DNA of 64,000 bases from Bin103 sp002238925 (GCA_965208065.1 OZ242313.1:620001-684000), one strand, 5' to 3'. Shown: positions 34,088 to 42,098, counted from the first letter of the stretch. Made by a program: numbers and translations. The notes: generated by a model not told the origin, from the letters alone.

Positions 34088-35353
34088 TCAGAAGACCGCG
34101 GCGGTGGGGAGATCGGACAGCAGGGTCTCCGGGAAGTGCAGGTAGGTGACCTGCTGCCAGCGGTGCGGGATGAACATGTGGATGGTGCCGCGGTCGACGA
34201 ACAGGTCCATGTAGGAACACTGGTGATTCCGGAACGGCGTGTCGAACGAGGGCTCGAGCGCATTCGCCAGCAGGAAGCGGGGCTCGGACCAGGAGCGGCC
34301 GCCGTCGCCGGACAGGGCGACCCAGAGTTCGGAGCGGTCGGCCATCAGTTCCGGCTTGGTGCCGTCGAGGCCGGTGTAGTCGAGGTCGTGATGCCGGTTG
34401 TGGTGGAACGCGGCCAAGGTGGCGCCGTCGGACAGCATGAACAGCATCGGCGGGGCATCCGGGTGGACCAGCGGCGTGGGTTCGGGATAGCTCCAGGTTC
34501 TGCCGTCGTCCATGCTGCGGGCCTGCCACAGGTGGCCCTCGGGTGAGCGTGCCATCAGCAGCACCTCGCCGCCGCCGAGGTCGATGGGGCGGCCTTCGTC
34601 CAGCCTCCCGAACCCGCTCGCGAACCAGCCGCCGCCGCGCGCCCCGGGCAGCAGTTGCCAACTCGCACCCTCATCATCGCTGCGCAGCACGTACTGGCGG
34701 GTCTGCAGTGGCCGGTGGCTCCAGTCCGCCTCGTGGGAGCCGATCAGCCAGCTCCCGGCCTCGGTCTCGCACATGCGCATCACCGACATGCCGGTAAAGC
34801 CCGGATCGTTGCCTGGCTCGATAAGCCGCACGCCGCTCCAGGTGTGGCCGTCGTCATCCGACCACCGGTAGCCGATCGGCGCGTTTTCGCGCAGCCCCTG
34901 GTCGCGGCGGTAGCGGTCCCAGATTGGCTGCGTCCCGAACGCGTAGAGGCGGCTGCCGGTGCGCGGGATGAACGGCACGAAGCCGTGCTGGTTGTAGTCG
35001 ATGTCGAACGCGATGCGGGGGCCGTGCCAGCTCTCCCCGCCGTCCGAAGAACGGAACGCCACCAGGTCGTTCACCTTGCGCTCCGCGCGCCCGTAGTGGC
35101 AGTGTCCCTCGGCCGGGTCGTGGCCGTCGCTGTCGGTCGGGAACATCAGCAGGTAGTCGCCGCCCGGCGTGACCGTGGCACGGGTCTCGAACAGCGACCC
35201 CGGCGCCCGGTAGATCACCTGCCCCCGCACCCCGGGCACCGACAGCAGCCCAACCTCTTCCAGCACCTGCAGACCGCCAGGAGGCGAATTCATGTCGACC
35301 CGGACTCCATGAACGGCCACCTGCTCAGCCAGCGGCAGCGGTTGATACCTCAT
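34088..35353 (-). CDS. BNR/Asp-box repeat sialidase-like protein
   Basis: A 421-residue protein with five Asp-box (SxDxGxxW) repeats: SSDGGESWHGP, SDDDGHTWSG, SDDEGASWQ, MDDGRTWSYP and SGDGGRSWSEP, as in six-bladed propeller sialidases. No signal peptide is seen, so it is probably cytoplasmic. The catalytic Arg triad and Tyr/Glu cannot be assigned by eye, and many such proteins are glycosidase-like enzymes of other specificity. It is isolated, divergent from the antitoxin-like genes and convergent with the coiled-coil gene. Confidence 0.85.
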   Translation of the reverse strand: MRYQPLPLAEQVAVHGVRVDMNSPPGGLQVLEEVGLLSVPGVRGQVIYRAPGSLFETRATVTPGGDYLLMFPTDSDGHDPAEGHCHYGRAERKVNDLVAFRSSDGGESWHGPRIAFDIDYNQHGFVPFIPRTGSRLYAFGTQPIWDRYRRDQGLRENAPIGYRWSDDDGHTWSGVRLIEPGNDPGFTGMSVMRMCETEAGSWLIGSHEADWSHRPLQTRQYVLRSDDEGASWQLLPGARGGGWFASGFGRLDEGRPIDLGGGEVLLMARSPEGHLWQARSMDDGRTWSYPEPTPLVHPDAPPMLFMLSDGATLAAFHHNRHHDLDYTGLDGTKPELMADRSELWVALSGDGGRSWSEPRFLLANALEPSFDTPFRNHQCSYMDLFVDRGTIHMFIPHRWQQVTYLHFPETLLSDLPTAAVF

Positions 35354-35456
35354 CGCGCGCGGCCGACCCTACCACCGCCGCCCGAACCCACTCAACCTGC
35401 AACAACCTGCCACCCGGCGTGCTGGTCAGCGGCACCATCCAGGTTATACTGCCCGT

Positions 35457-35528
35457 ATGAAGACGGCGGTGTCGCTGCCCGACGATCTGTTTCAAGCCGC
35501 GGACGTCGAACTCAGGTGGGCGCGATGA
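35457..35528 (+). pseudogene. Remnant of an antitoxin-type gene (23 codons)
   Basis: MKTAVSLPDDLFQAADVELR then WAR and stop. The first 16 residues match the start of many VapB/CopG-type antitoxins, whose next helix would follow; here the sequence breaks off after AAD and changes into unrelated residues. A -10-like TATACT lies at 35445-35450, placing a likely transcript start at or near the ATG (leaderless). The stop overlaps the next ATG (ATGA), so it could still act as a leader peptide for the BrnA-like gene. Confidence 0.5.
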
Positions 35529-35731
35529 GAGACAACTACGACTTCTCCAAGGCGAAACGAAATCCCTACGCGAAGCAGCTCAAGAGACAGGTCACGATAC
35601 GGCTGGACCTGGACACGCTGGAGTATTTCAAGGCACTGGCAGCCGACAGCCGCATCCCCTACCAGACGCTGATCAATCTCTACCTTCGGGAGTGCGCCAC
35701 AGCTGAAAAAATGGGCTGCGCTGAGAGATAG
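35525..35731 (+). CDS. BrnA-like antitoxin, apparently without its toxin
   Basis: A 68-residue protein, MRDNYDFSKAKRNPYAKQLK, then RQVTIRLDLDTLEYFKALA and IPYQTLINLYLREC. This matches the BrnA antitoxin family (ribbon-helix-helix). A BrnT toxin gene normally lies just upstream; here a 23-codon fragment of a different antitoxin occupies that place. No BrnT-like sequence is visible nearby. It may be a solitary regulator or residue of a decayed toxin-antitoxin locus. An exact inverted repeat follows the gene. Confidence 0.8.
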   Translation: MRDNYDFSKAKRNPYAKQLKRQVTIRLDLDTLEYFKALAADSRIPYQTLINLYLRECATAEKMGCAER

Positions 35732-35743
35732 CCCCATGGAAGA

Positions 35744-35760
35744 TAAGAAATGCTTTCTTA
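35744..35760. repeat. Perfect 7+7 bp inverted repeat before the restriction-modification genes
   Basis: TAAGAAA (35744-35750) and TTTCTTA (35754-35760) with a TGC spacer lie 58 bp before the methyltransferase start and 13 bp after the BrnA-like stop. It may be a weak hairpin terminator or, being a compact palindrome, an operator for either neighbour. Confidence 0.4.
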
Positions 35761-35817
35761 CCCCCATCGCGCGCCTACCTTGTAGCGGGTGCGCGTAAAT
35801 CCGAGTTGGACCCTGCC

Positions 35818-36798
35818 ATGCCGACGCGCGCCCCTCGAAATCGGACGATCTCATGCACAGAGGCGGAACGGGAACAACTCGTACGCCGCGTCATGCGGCT
35901 CGATAGCCCGGTCTCGTGCCGTGAGGTCGCAGGGCGGGTTGTCGGCGGCGACATCTTCTCCGTCGCCTGGCACCTCCCCTTCTCGTTTGTCGACCTGCTG
36001 GTCCTCGATCCTCCATACAACATCACCAAGCACTTCGGTGGCAGCACCTTCAGGAAGAAGCCGGCAGACGAATACCGGCGCTGGTTCCAGGCCCTCATCG
36101 ATCTGTTGCTGCCGCTGATGAAGCCGGACGCTACGCTGTACGTGTGCTCGGACTGGAGCACTTCAACCGTGATCTTTCCCGTTTTGGAGGCGTCCTTCCG
36201 GGTACGGAACCGAATCACCTGGGAACGTGACAAGGGGCGCGGCGCGAAGCGGAACTGGAAGAACAATACCGAAGACATTTGGTTCTGTACGCGGTCGGAC
36301 GACTTCTACTTCGATGTCGATGCCGTCAAGCTGAGGCGCAAGGTGCTGGCGCCCTACCGCAACAACGGGAAGCCGAAGGACTGGTCGGAGGACCAGGATG
36401 GCAGATTTCGCCTGACCCACCCGTCCAACATCTGGACCGACATTACCGTGCCGTTCTGGTCGATGCACGAGAACACCGAACACCCGACCCAGAAGCCCGA
36501 GAAACTGATGGCAAAGCTGATCCTGGCCAGCTCGAAGCCGGGTGACTGGGTGTTTGATCCGTTTCTCGGCAGTGGCACCACCGCGGTCGTCGCGGAAAAG
36601 CTGTCACGCCGCTGGTGCGGAGTCGAGATCGATGCCGACTACCAGTGCCTGGCGCTCAAGCGCCTCGCCGCCGCCCGGACCGATTCGTCGATCCAGGGCT
36701 ACGCTGAAGGCGTGTTCTGGGACCGCAACACACACCCGGTCCGCACCCCGCCGGGCGGAACCGACACCGGCCACGCCCAAACCGAGTTGTTCTCATGA
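35818..36798 (+). CDS. Site-specific DNA methyltransferase, type II, beta-class (N6-A or N4-C)
   Basis: The 326-residue product has the catalytic motif IV LDPPYN near residue 60 and the SAM-binding FDPFLGSGTTAVVAEKL near the C-terminus (about 240-260). Motif IV coming before motif I identifies the beta class. WCGVEID follows. It forms an ATGA overlap with the downstream endonuclease gene, so it is the modification half of a restriction-modification pair. The ATG at 35818 is preferred over a TTG at 35806. Target sequence and modified base cannot be told from sequence. No controller (C) gene is seen; the inverted repeat upstream could have a regulatory role. Confidence 0.92.
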   Translation: MPTRAPRNRTISCTEAEREQLVRRVMRLDSPVSCREVAGRVVGGDIFSVAWHLPFSFVDLLVLDPPYNITKHFGGSTFRKKPADEYRRWFQALIDLLLPLMKPDATLYVCSDWSTSTVIFPVLEASFRVRNRITWERDKGRGAKRNWKNNTEDIWFCTRSDDFYFDVDAVKLRRKVLAPYRNNGKPKDWSEDQDGRFRLTHPSNIWTDITVPFWSMHENTEHPTQKPEKLMAKLILASSKPGDWVFDPFLGSGTTAVVAEKLSRRWCGVEIDADYQCLALKRLAAARTDSSIQGYAEGVFWDRNTHPVRTPPGGTDTGHAQTELFS

Positions 36799-37463
36799 GG
36801 GCGCGGTTCTACTACGACGGTTACCATCATGCGGTGGCAACGAGTATCAAAGCGCACCTGAATTCGATTCCTGATTTCCTGACGACGGAGACTGCGAATA
36901 GTCCGAGAGCGGTGGGTGACGCGCTCGAATCGATAGTCGCGGAACGATTCAACACGTTCCTCGGCGACTGGTGCTCCGAGTACTCAAGCGATTTTGCGCG
37001 TCGCGCAATGGCCGACCTTGCGTTCACTGATCGAGACGGCATCTACACCGTCGTGGACGTGAAGACGCACAGGGAAGACACACGATTCAATATGCCCAAC
37101 CTCACGTCGGTGGAGCGGCTGACTCGATTCTACGAGTCCGACTTCAACGTGTTTGCGCTTCTGCTCATCAGGTACTCGATTCAGGGTACGTCCCTTACGG
37201 CGTCCGGCGTCACCCTGGTGCCGATTGAGTTTCTGGACTGGGACTGCCTCACAGTAGGGGCGCTGGGCTGGGGCCAGATCCAGATTGCCAACGCCAACCA
37301 GGTCCACGTCCGGGATCGATACTCGCGAAAACAATGGATGTTGCAGCTCTGCGACGCGATGATGGAGTTCTACCCTCGCGAAATCGACAAGATTCGCAAC
37401 AGAATGAACCGCTTCGCAAATGTGAGGGCAGACTGGGAATCGAGACAGGACGTCTGGAAATGA
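36795..37463 (+). CDS. Probable type II restriction endonuclease (PD-(D/E)XK fold)
   Basis: A 222-residue protein encoded directly after the methyltransferase with a 4-bp overlap. The segment MADLAFTDRDGIYTVVDVKT reads as a PD-(D/E)XK core (D...DVK). GDALESIVAERFNTFL at the N-terminal side, and QVHVRDRYSRKQWM with the following helix (REIDKIRNRMNRF), resemble by eye the arrangement in HincII, with Lys in DVKT and the later HVRD segment. This relation is tentative; the gene-pair context is the stronger evidence. Base composition here is lower in G+C than in the neighbouring genes. Confidence 0.8.
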   Translation: MRARFYYDGYHHAVATSIKAHLNSIPDFLTTETANSPRAVGDALESIVAERFNTFLGDWCSEYSSDFARRAMADLAFTDRDGIYTVVDVKTHREDTRFNMPNLTSVERLTRFYESDFNVFALLLIRYSIQGTSLTASGVTLVPIEFLDWDCLTVGALGWGQIQIANANQVHVRDRYSRKQWMLQLCDAMMEFYPREIDKIRNRMNRFANVRADWESRQDVWK

Positions 37464-37719
37464 AAGATACACCACTGCTTGCATTCGCCACGTTCCTCCT
37501 CGGCGCACTGCGTGGCAGAGGATCGGCGACTCTTGCCTGCGGCCATCTCTAGATCCGAATCTCACGGGCCGCGATTCCGTCTCGTTGATTCAGGGTGGGC
37601 CGTTGAACTCCCTGACGGCGTGCGGGTGGGCCCCAAGCAGGCTGCGGATTATCTGCCCGTTCATAGAGTATATTGTGCGGGCTGGTTGAAAGACCAGTGA
37701 AATTTGAGCTGAGGGTTCA

Positions 37720-38811
37720 ATGCGTACTGAAGTTTTGTTCTCGCAACGCAACTGGATACTTAAGAACGAGTCTCCGTCTGACAAGATGCCAACAGAGATC
37801 ACCGAGTATGACGTGTATTCCGATGCTCGGTTTACGGGACAAGTAGACCTTCCTGACTGTCCGTATGCTTTTCTTAATGCGCTGTCATCTGAGTCAGGGA
37901 CGGTGGACACCAGAATGGTTCTCAGGATTGAGAGTTATGACGATTCTCACGTTTCGCCATCTATTGACTGGTCAAAGACCGACGATGCGACGTATCATGG
38001 GGGGTGGTACGATGATGAGATAATCTCGCTTGCGTCGCTCATTCTTGGCGTTAGGTTGGCGTCTGGTGGCATCTCCCGGCGCTGGTCCCGACCTGCTGAC
38101 GATCGTTATGGACAACCAAACCGTCTCGCAATGAAACCTAAGCTGCCGTTTGTCATCAAGGGTGGCGGTATCCTTCCGGATGTGACAGGAGAACATTCGA
38201 TGATGAACTTGGAGCATTTTGGTTCGATTCTACAAATCGAGCCCAGTCGGTTTGTTTCACTTGTTCGGGCATGTAGTCTCTATCGCAATGCTTTGTGGAT
38301 GGTGGAGTTGGACACGAATCTTGCATGGTTGCTATTTGTGTCGGCATTGGAGACTGGCGCAAGAGACGTATGCGGTTCGGGAAGCGTCACTGAGTCTTTT
38401 TCTAAGTTTGTGATTCAATTCCGACCATCCCCGCCGAAGCAGCGCCCGGATGCCGGCACACTACAGTTTGAGTGGACTAAGGAGAACTTCAAGCGGATGT
38501 TGAAGTTGGTATACGATTACCGCTCACGAGCATTGCATGATGGGAAGCCATTTCCCCCGCCTATGTTGAGTCGTCCTTGGCAACACGGTCACGGCGCTCC
38601 GCCTAACGAGGTTCCCGGTCCAGGGCTTGCAGTTTCTACGATGGGCGGTACTTGGCGCAAAGAGGAATTGCCGATCAATCTCCATACGTTTCATTACATA
38701 ACGAGACACGTATTATTGGAATGGTGGGCCCGTGAGTTGTCTATTTCGCAGGAACGCGAGGTGCCGTATAGTGCCACTAAGGGCCGACGCAATACAAGAC
38801 CCTATAGATAG
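37720..38811 (+). CDS. HEPN-domain (ApeA-like) protein, possible defence RNase
   Basis: A 363-residue protein. Its C-terminal half reads like an ApeA-type HEPN domain: LVRACSLYRNALWMVELDTN, then LAWLLFVSALETGAR and YDYRSRALHDGKPF, where RSRALH fits the HEPN RNase motif Rx4-6H. The N-terminal 190 residues are not recognised and may sense a trigger. GAGGG lies five bases before the ATG. The gene is visibly AT-richer than the genome around it and follows a restriction-modification pair by 256 bp; that gap holds only a possible promoter (TATATT near 37670) and no gene I trust. A role in phage defence is inference from domain and context. Confidence 0.72.
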   Translation: MRTEVLFSQRNWILKNESPSDKMPTEITEYDVYSDARFTGQVDLPDCPYAFLNALSSESGTVDTRMVLRIESYDDSHVSPSIDWSKTDDATYHGGWYDDEIISLASLILGVRLASGGISRRWSRPADDRYGQPNRLAMKPKLPFVIKGGGILPDVTGEHSMMNLEHFGSILQIEPSRFVSLVRACSLYRNALWMVELDTNLAWLLFVSALETGARDVCGSGSVTESFSKFVIQFRPSPPKQRPDAGTLQFEWTKENFKRMLKLVYDYRSRALHDGKPFPPPMLSRPWQHGHGAPPNEVPGPGLAVSTMGGTWRKEELPINLHTFHYITRHVLLEWWARELSISQEREVPYSATKGRRNTRPYR

Positions 38812-38831
38812 ACGCAATCAAGCCGTTACCG

Positions 38832-39146
38832 TTAGCAGCATGGAGGCTTTGTGATGGCTGTTCGTGGCGTGCATGATGGGTACCGCTCGCCCATTGTGGC
38901 ACTATTATGATTATGAGACCTCCCCTGTACTCCACCGCCGCGCTCGTCGACCTGTTTCGCCAGCACACCGTCGGCAGTGATGACGTAGGTAGCGCGGGCA
39001 AGCCTCTCAATAAGCCCGCCCGCAACCAAGTGAGTGAGCGGGTAGCCTGGCATCCGGTTTACACCCATCCGGGCAAGGATTTCTTGCCGCGCCATCGGCC
39101 TACGATCGGAAAGGGCTTCCAGTATGCCCCATCGTGCTTCCGTCAT
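38832..39146 (-). CDS. Winged-helix-type small protein of unknown function
   Basis: About 104 residues. ARWGILEALSDRRPMARQEI, LARMGVNRMPGYPLTHLVAG and GLIERLARATYVITADG form the outline of a winged helix (three helices and a beta wing, as in MarR- or Fis-adjacent DNA-binding proteins). The remaining tail is Cys-poor until a terminal PPCC. The start is taken at the ATG overlapping the upstream stop in ATGA; a second ATG 6 bases earlier is possible. It is convergent with the HEPN gene and 20 bp from it. Likely a regulator, family unknown. Confidence 0.62.
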   Translation of the reverse strand: MTEARWGILEALSDRRPMARQEILARMGVNRMPGYPLTHLVAGGLIERLARATYVITADGVLAKQVDERGGGVQGRSHNHNSATMGERYPSCTPRTAITKPPCC

Positions 39147-39376
39147 GTACATCGTTTCTTCGCTTCGGGCTGGGCCCTCGGGGTGGTTGGTTCGTTGGTT
39201 CTAACTTGCCGGTGCCCCTCGTCCATCTGTGCAATCTGAGCCATGGTGTCGATCGCTTCCTTTACTTTGGGGCTATGCAGCAGTTCGGCGGGGTCGACGT
39301 ATAGGCCGCCAGTATAGGTTACGTGCACCCTGGGTTTGGACCGCTCGCGTGACGAGGGGTTGCGCGATCGTGCCAC
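39143..39376 (-). CDS. Small hypothetical protein, first gene of the pair with the wHTH gene
   Basis: A 77-residue protein starting with GTG (VARSRNPSSRERSKPRVHVT) and a strong AAGGAGGT eight bases upstream. RVHVTYTGGLYVDPAELLHS then PKVKEAIDTMAQIAQ suggests a short beta segment followed by a helix. A TATGAT sequence lies upstream of the ribosome binding site (about 39409-39414 on the minus strand). It overlaps the next gene by four bases. The pair looks like a small regulatory or toxin-antitoxin-sized operon, but no family is recognised. Confidence 0.6.
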   Translation of the reverse strand: MARSRNPSSRERSKPRVHVTYTGGLYVDPAELLHSPKVKEAIDTMAQIAQMDEGHRQVRTNEPTTPRAQPEAKKRCT

Positions 39377-39697
39377 AGACGAACCTCCTTGCTACCCGAC
39401 CAACTTATCATACGCGAGGCACCGCGCAACGACCCGGTTGATCGGTGGTTGGAGGGTTGGCAAGGAGTATACGTCCTGCCGGGAAGGGTTTGCGTCCAAC
39501 CGCGAGTGACAGGAATCCATAGCGGGACGTTGCTAACCTGATTGACGCCGCCATTGGCTGTTGTTCGGCACGGTGTGGCAGGGCACGGTGCGTGAGGTGG
39601 GCGTGGCGGGCGGGCGGGGGCGGGCGGTGCGGGCGGGTGCGGGCGGTGTGCGGGGTAGACAGGGGGTGGCGAGTGCGGGTAGGGTGGCGCGGCGCTG
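39377..39697. other. Gene-free region at the island boundary, ending in a G-rich tract
   Basis: This 321-bp stretch separates the divergent small-gene pair and mvaS. The left part carries the ribosome binding site and likely promoter of the leftward pair. The right part (about 39575-39670) is a run of GGGC, GGGT and GGGGG blocks. No reading frame here resembles a protein. Confidence 0.6.
39608..39624 (+). promoter_or_regulatory. G-quadruplex-forming motif upstream of mvaS
   Basis: GGGCGGGCGGGGGCGGG has four runs of at least three G separated by single C bases, an ideal intramolecular quadruplex pattern. Further G-runs continue to about 39660. It lies 74-90 bp before the mvaS start on the coding strand, where it could affect transcription or translation. 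Formation is inferred from the pattern only. Confidence 0.6.
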
Positions 39698-40975
39698 ATG
39701 GAGAGGTCCTTCGGGATCGGCGACATCGCCGTTTATATCCCCCATCTACAGATTTCGCTCGATACGCTGATCGCACGGCACCGTGAACGCAACCCGCAGT
39801 GGGCCCGGACCCTGGCGCGGGCGCGGCGGCGCACGGGACAGGAGTCGCTGCGCTTCCCGGAGCCGTGGGAGGATGCCGCCACGATGGCGGCGCAGGCGGC
39901 GGCCGCACTGCTGGAACGGATGAGCGAGGCCGAGATCGGCTCGCTGCGCTACCTGGTGGTGGGTACGGAGTCCGGCGTCGACCAGGCCAAACCGGTGGCG
40001 GCGCACGTGCAGGGCATGTTGCAGCGCGCCGGGTTCGCGCTGTCGGGGGCGCTGTCCACGTTCGACATTCAGCACGCTTGCGCCGGCGGGGCGATTGGTC
40101 TGGCGAGCGTGGGGGCGATGCTGCAGGTGAGCCGCGGCGAGGCCGGGCGCGGGCTGATAATCTGCACCGACGAGGCGCGCTACGCTGCGGGCAGCAGCGC
40201 CGAGATTACCCAGGGCGCGGCTGCGGTGGCGCTGCTGGTGGAGCCGGAGCCGCGCCTGCTGGAGATCGACTTCGCGGCGATCGGTTATGCGTCGCGCGAC
40301 GTGGACGACTTCTTCCGCCCGCACGGCTCGGTGGCGGCGCGCGTCAGGGGGCGGTTCTCCATCGATTGCTACCAGCGTGCGGTGGAGGAGGCGCTGCTCG
40401 ACCTGGGTGCCCGCACCGGGCGCAGCATGGCGGCGCTGCTGGAGGAGGCCGACCTGTTCGCACTGCACGTGCCGTTCCGCTCGCTGCCGGAGGAGTCGAT
40501 GGCGGGCCTGGTGCAGCGCCACCTGGACCTTGATGCGGCCGCGGCGGCGCGGTTTCTGGCCGGGCGGCAATTCGCGGACGGTACCGCCCCCGCCGCGGTG
40601 GTGGGCAACGTGTACTCGGGGGCGCTGTTTCTGAGCGCGGCGGCGCTGCTGGCGGCGCGCCACCGCGAGTGCCGGTCGGCGCTGGCCGGCCAGCGCGCGG
40701 TGCTGGTGGCGTACGGCTCCGGCAACACCGCGCTGGCGTTCTCGGCGCGGGTCGGCGGCAAGGCCGGCGCGGTGCTGGAACGCTGGTCGTTCGATGCCCT
40801 GATCGACCAGGGGGTGGAGGCGCCGCTGACCGCGTACGATGCCTGGATTGCCGACTATCCTGGCCGGCGCGGCGCCGAACCGGCCCCGGGGCAGGTTCCG
40901 GTGGGCCGCTTCTACCTGCACGGGATTCGCGACGACGGCTATCGCACCTACCGGCACGCAGGATCCGCCGGGTGA
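39698..40975 (+). CDS. mvaS: Hydroxymethylglutaryl-CoA synthase
   Basis: Condenses acetyl-CoA and acetoacetyl-CoA in the mevalonate route to isoprenoids. The 425-residue product shows GIGDIAVYIP at the N-terminus, GTESGVDQAKP with the catalytic Glu, FDIQHACAGGAIGL with the nucleophilic Cys, and FALHVPFRSLPEE with the His. The late region (NVYSGALFLSAAALL, AYGSGNTALAFSARVGGK) is also family-like. No ribosome binding site is evident before the ATG. The stop overlaps the GTG start of fni. Spirochaetes such as Borrelia use this pathway, so the gene fits the proposed lineage. Confidence 0.95.
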   Translation: MERSFGIGDIAVYIPHLQISLDTLIARHRERNPQWARTLARARRRTGQESLRFPEPWEDAATMAAQAAAALLERMSEAEIGSLRYLVVGTESGVDQAKPVAAHVQGMLQRAGFALSGALSTFDIQHACAGGAIGLASVGAMLQVSRGEAGRGLIICTDEARYAAGSSAEITQGAAAVALLVEPEPRLLEIDFAAIGYASRDVDDFFRPHGSVAARVRGRFSIDCYQRAVEEALLDLGARTGRSMAALLEEADLFALHVPFRSLPEESMAGLVQRHLDLDAAAAARFLAGRQFADGTAPAAVVGNVYSGALFLSAAALLAARHRECRSALAGQRAVLVAYGSGNTALAFSARVGGKAGAVLERWSFDALIDQGVEAPLTAYDAWIADYPGRRGAEPAPGQVPVGRFYLHGIRDDGYRTYRHAGSAG

Positions 40976-42093
40976 GCTGGAACGAGCCGGCGGCGGCTGC
41001 GGCCGAAATCAGTACCCGCAAGGAGCACCATCTCGACATCTGCCTCGATGACGAGCGCTATCCCGACCCGGCGGCCGGCGGCACCAGCCTCGACCAGGTG
41101 CGGCTGGTGCACCGCGCGCTGCCGGAACTCGACTACAACGCCATCGACACCGCGCAGCCGTTCCTGCGCGCGCGGCTGCGGCTGCCGCTGCTGATTTCCT
41201 GCATGACCGGCGGCTCGGGGCGCGGGCGCAGCGCCAACCGCGCACTGGCGGAGGCGGCGCAGCGCGCCGGCGTCGCCGTCGGGGTGGGGTCGATCCGCCC
41301 GCTGCTGCGCGATCCCGACACCTTTGCCGACTTCCACGTCAAGCCGCACGCGCCCGACGTGCCGGTGCTCGCCAACCTGGGCGCGGTGCAGCTCCGCGAC
41401 CTCGGCGCCGCCGCGCTGCGGCCGCTGCTGGAGCGGCTGGAGGTACAGGGGCTGGTAATCCACCTGAACGCCGGCCAGGAGCTGTTTCAGCCCGGCGGCG
41501 ACCGCGATTTCCGCGGCCTGCTGGAGGCGATTGCCGGCGCCGTGGCGGGCTGCGGGGTGCCGGTGCTGGTCAAGGAGACCGGATTCGGCATCGGCCCGGC
41601 GGAGATCCGGCGGCTGCTCGGCTACGGGGTGCGCTACGTGGACGTGGCCGGCTCGGGCGGCACCAACTGGATCGCGGTGGAGGGGGAGCGGCTGGCCGCG
41701 CCGGAGCGGCAGAGCGCGCGTGCGTTCGCTGACTGGGGGTTGCCGACCGGGGTGCTGCTGGCGGCGCTCGGCGGAGCCGAGGCGGGCCGCGTGATCGCTT
41801 CCGGCGGCTTGCGCAACGGCGTGCACCTGGCCAAGGCGCTGGCCCTGGGCGCCGGGCTCGGCGCCATGGCGTTGCCGTTCATCCGCGCCGTGATGGCTGG
41901 CGGCAGCGAGGGCGCGCTGGCCCTGATCGGGCGTACGGAACATGAGCTGCGCACCGCCATGACGCTGTGCGGCGCCCCGACGCTGGCCGCCCTGCGCGGG
42001 GCGCCGGTGATGCAGTCGGCTTCTTTCCGCCACCAGGTCACCGAACTGCGCCGGGCCGCCCTGCCGAAGTCGGCCTCCGCGGCCGAGGAGTAA
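40972..42093 (+). CDS. fni: Type 2 isopentenyl-diphosphate isomerase (FMN-dependent)
   Basis: Interconverts IPP and DMAPP. The 373-residue product includes the type 2 IDI start STRKEHHLDICLDDE, the FMN-barrel segments LPLLISCMTGGSGRGRSANR, AVGVGSIRPLLRDP, LVIHLNAGQELFQPGGDRDF, VLVKETGFGIG and YVDVAGSGGTNWIAVE. Starts with a GTG overlapping the mvaS stop (GTGA). purH follows after five bases. Other mevalonate genes (reductase, kinases, decarboxylase) are not in the window. Confidence 0.96.
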   Translation: MSWNEPAAAAAEISTRKEHHLDICLDDERYPDPAAGGTSLDQVRLVHRALPELDYNAIDTAQPFLRARLRLPLLISCMTGGSGRGRSANRALAEAAQRAGVAVGVGSIRPLLRDPDTFADFHVKPHAPDVPVLANLGAVQLRDLGAAALRPLLERLEVQGLVIHLNAGQELFQPGGDRDFRGLLEAIAGAVAGCGVPVLVKETGFGIGPAEIRRLLGYGVRYVDVAGSGGTNWIAVEGERLAAPERQSARAFADWGLPTGVLLAALGGAEAGRVIASGGLRNGVHLAKALALGAGLGAMALPFIRAVMAGGSEGALALIGRTEHELRTAMTLCGAPTLAALRGAPVMQSASFRHQVTELRRAALPKSASAAEE

Positions 42094-42098
42094 CAGGC

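Noticed and set aside
37479..37700. 73-codon plus-strand frame between the endonuclease and HEPN genes
   Set aside because: Starts with TTG without a ribosome binding site and matches nothing; the gap is better read as a promoter region.
35400..39700. Integrase, insertion sequence or attachment-site repeats around the island
   Set aside because: I looked for transposase/integrase frames and long terminal or direct repeats at the edges and found none.
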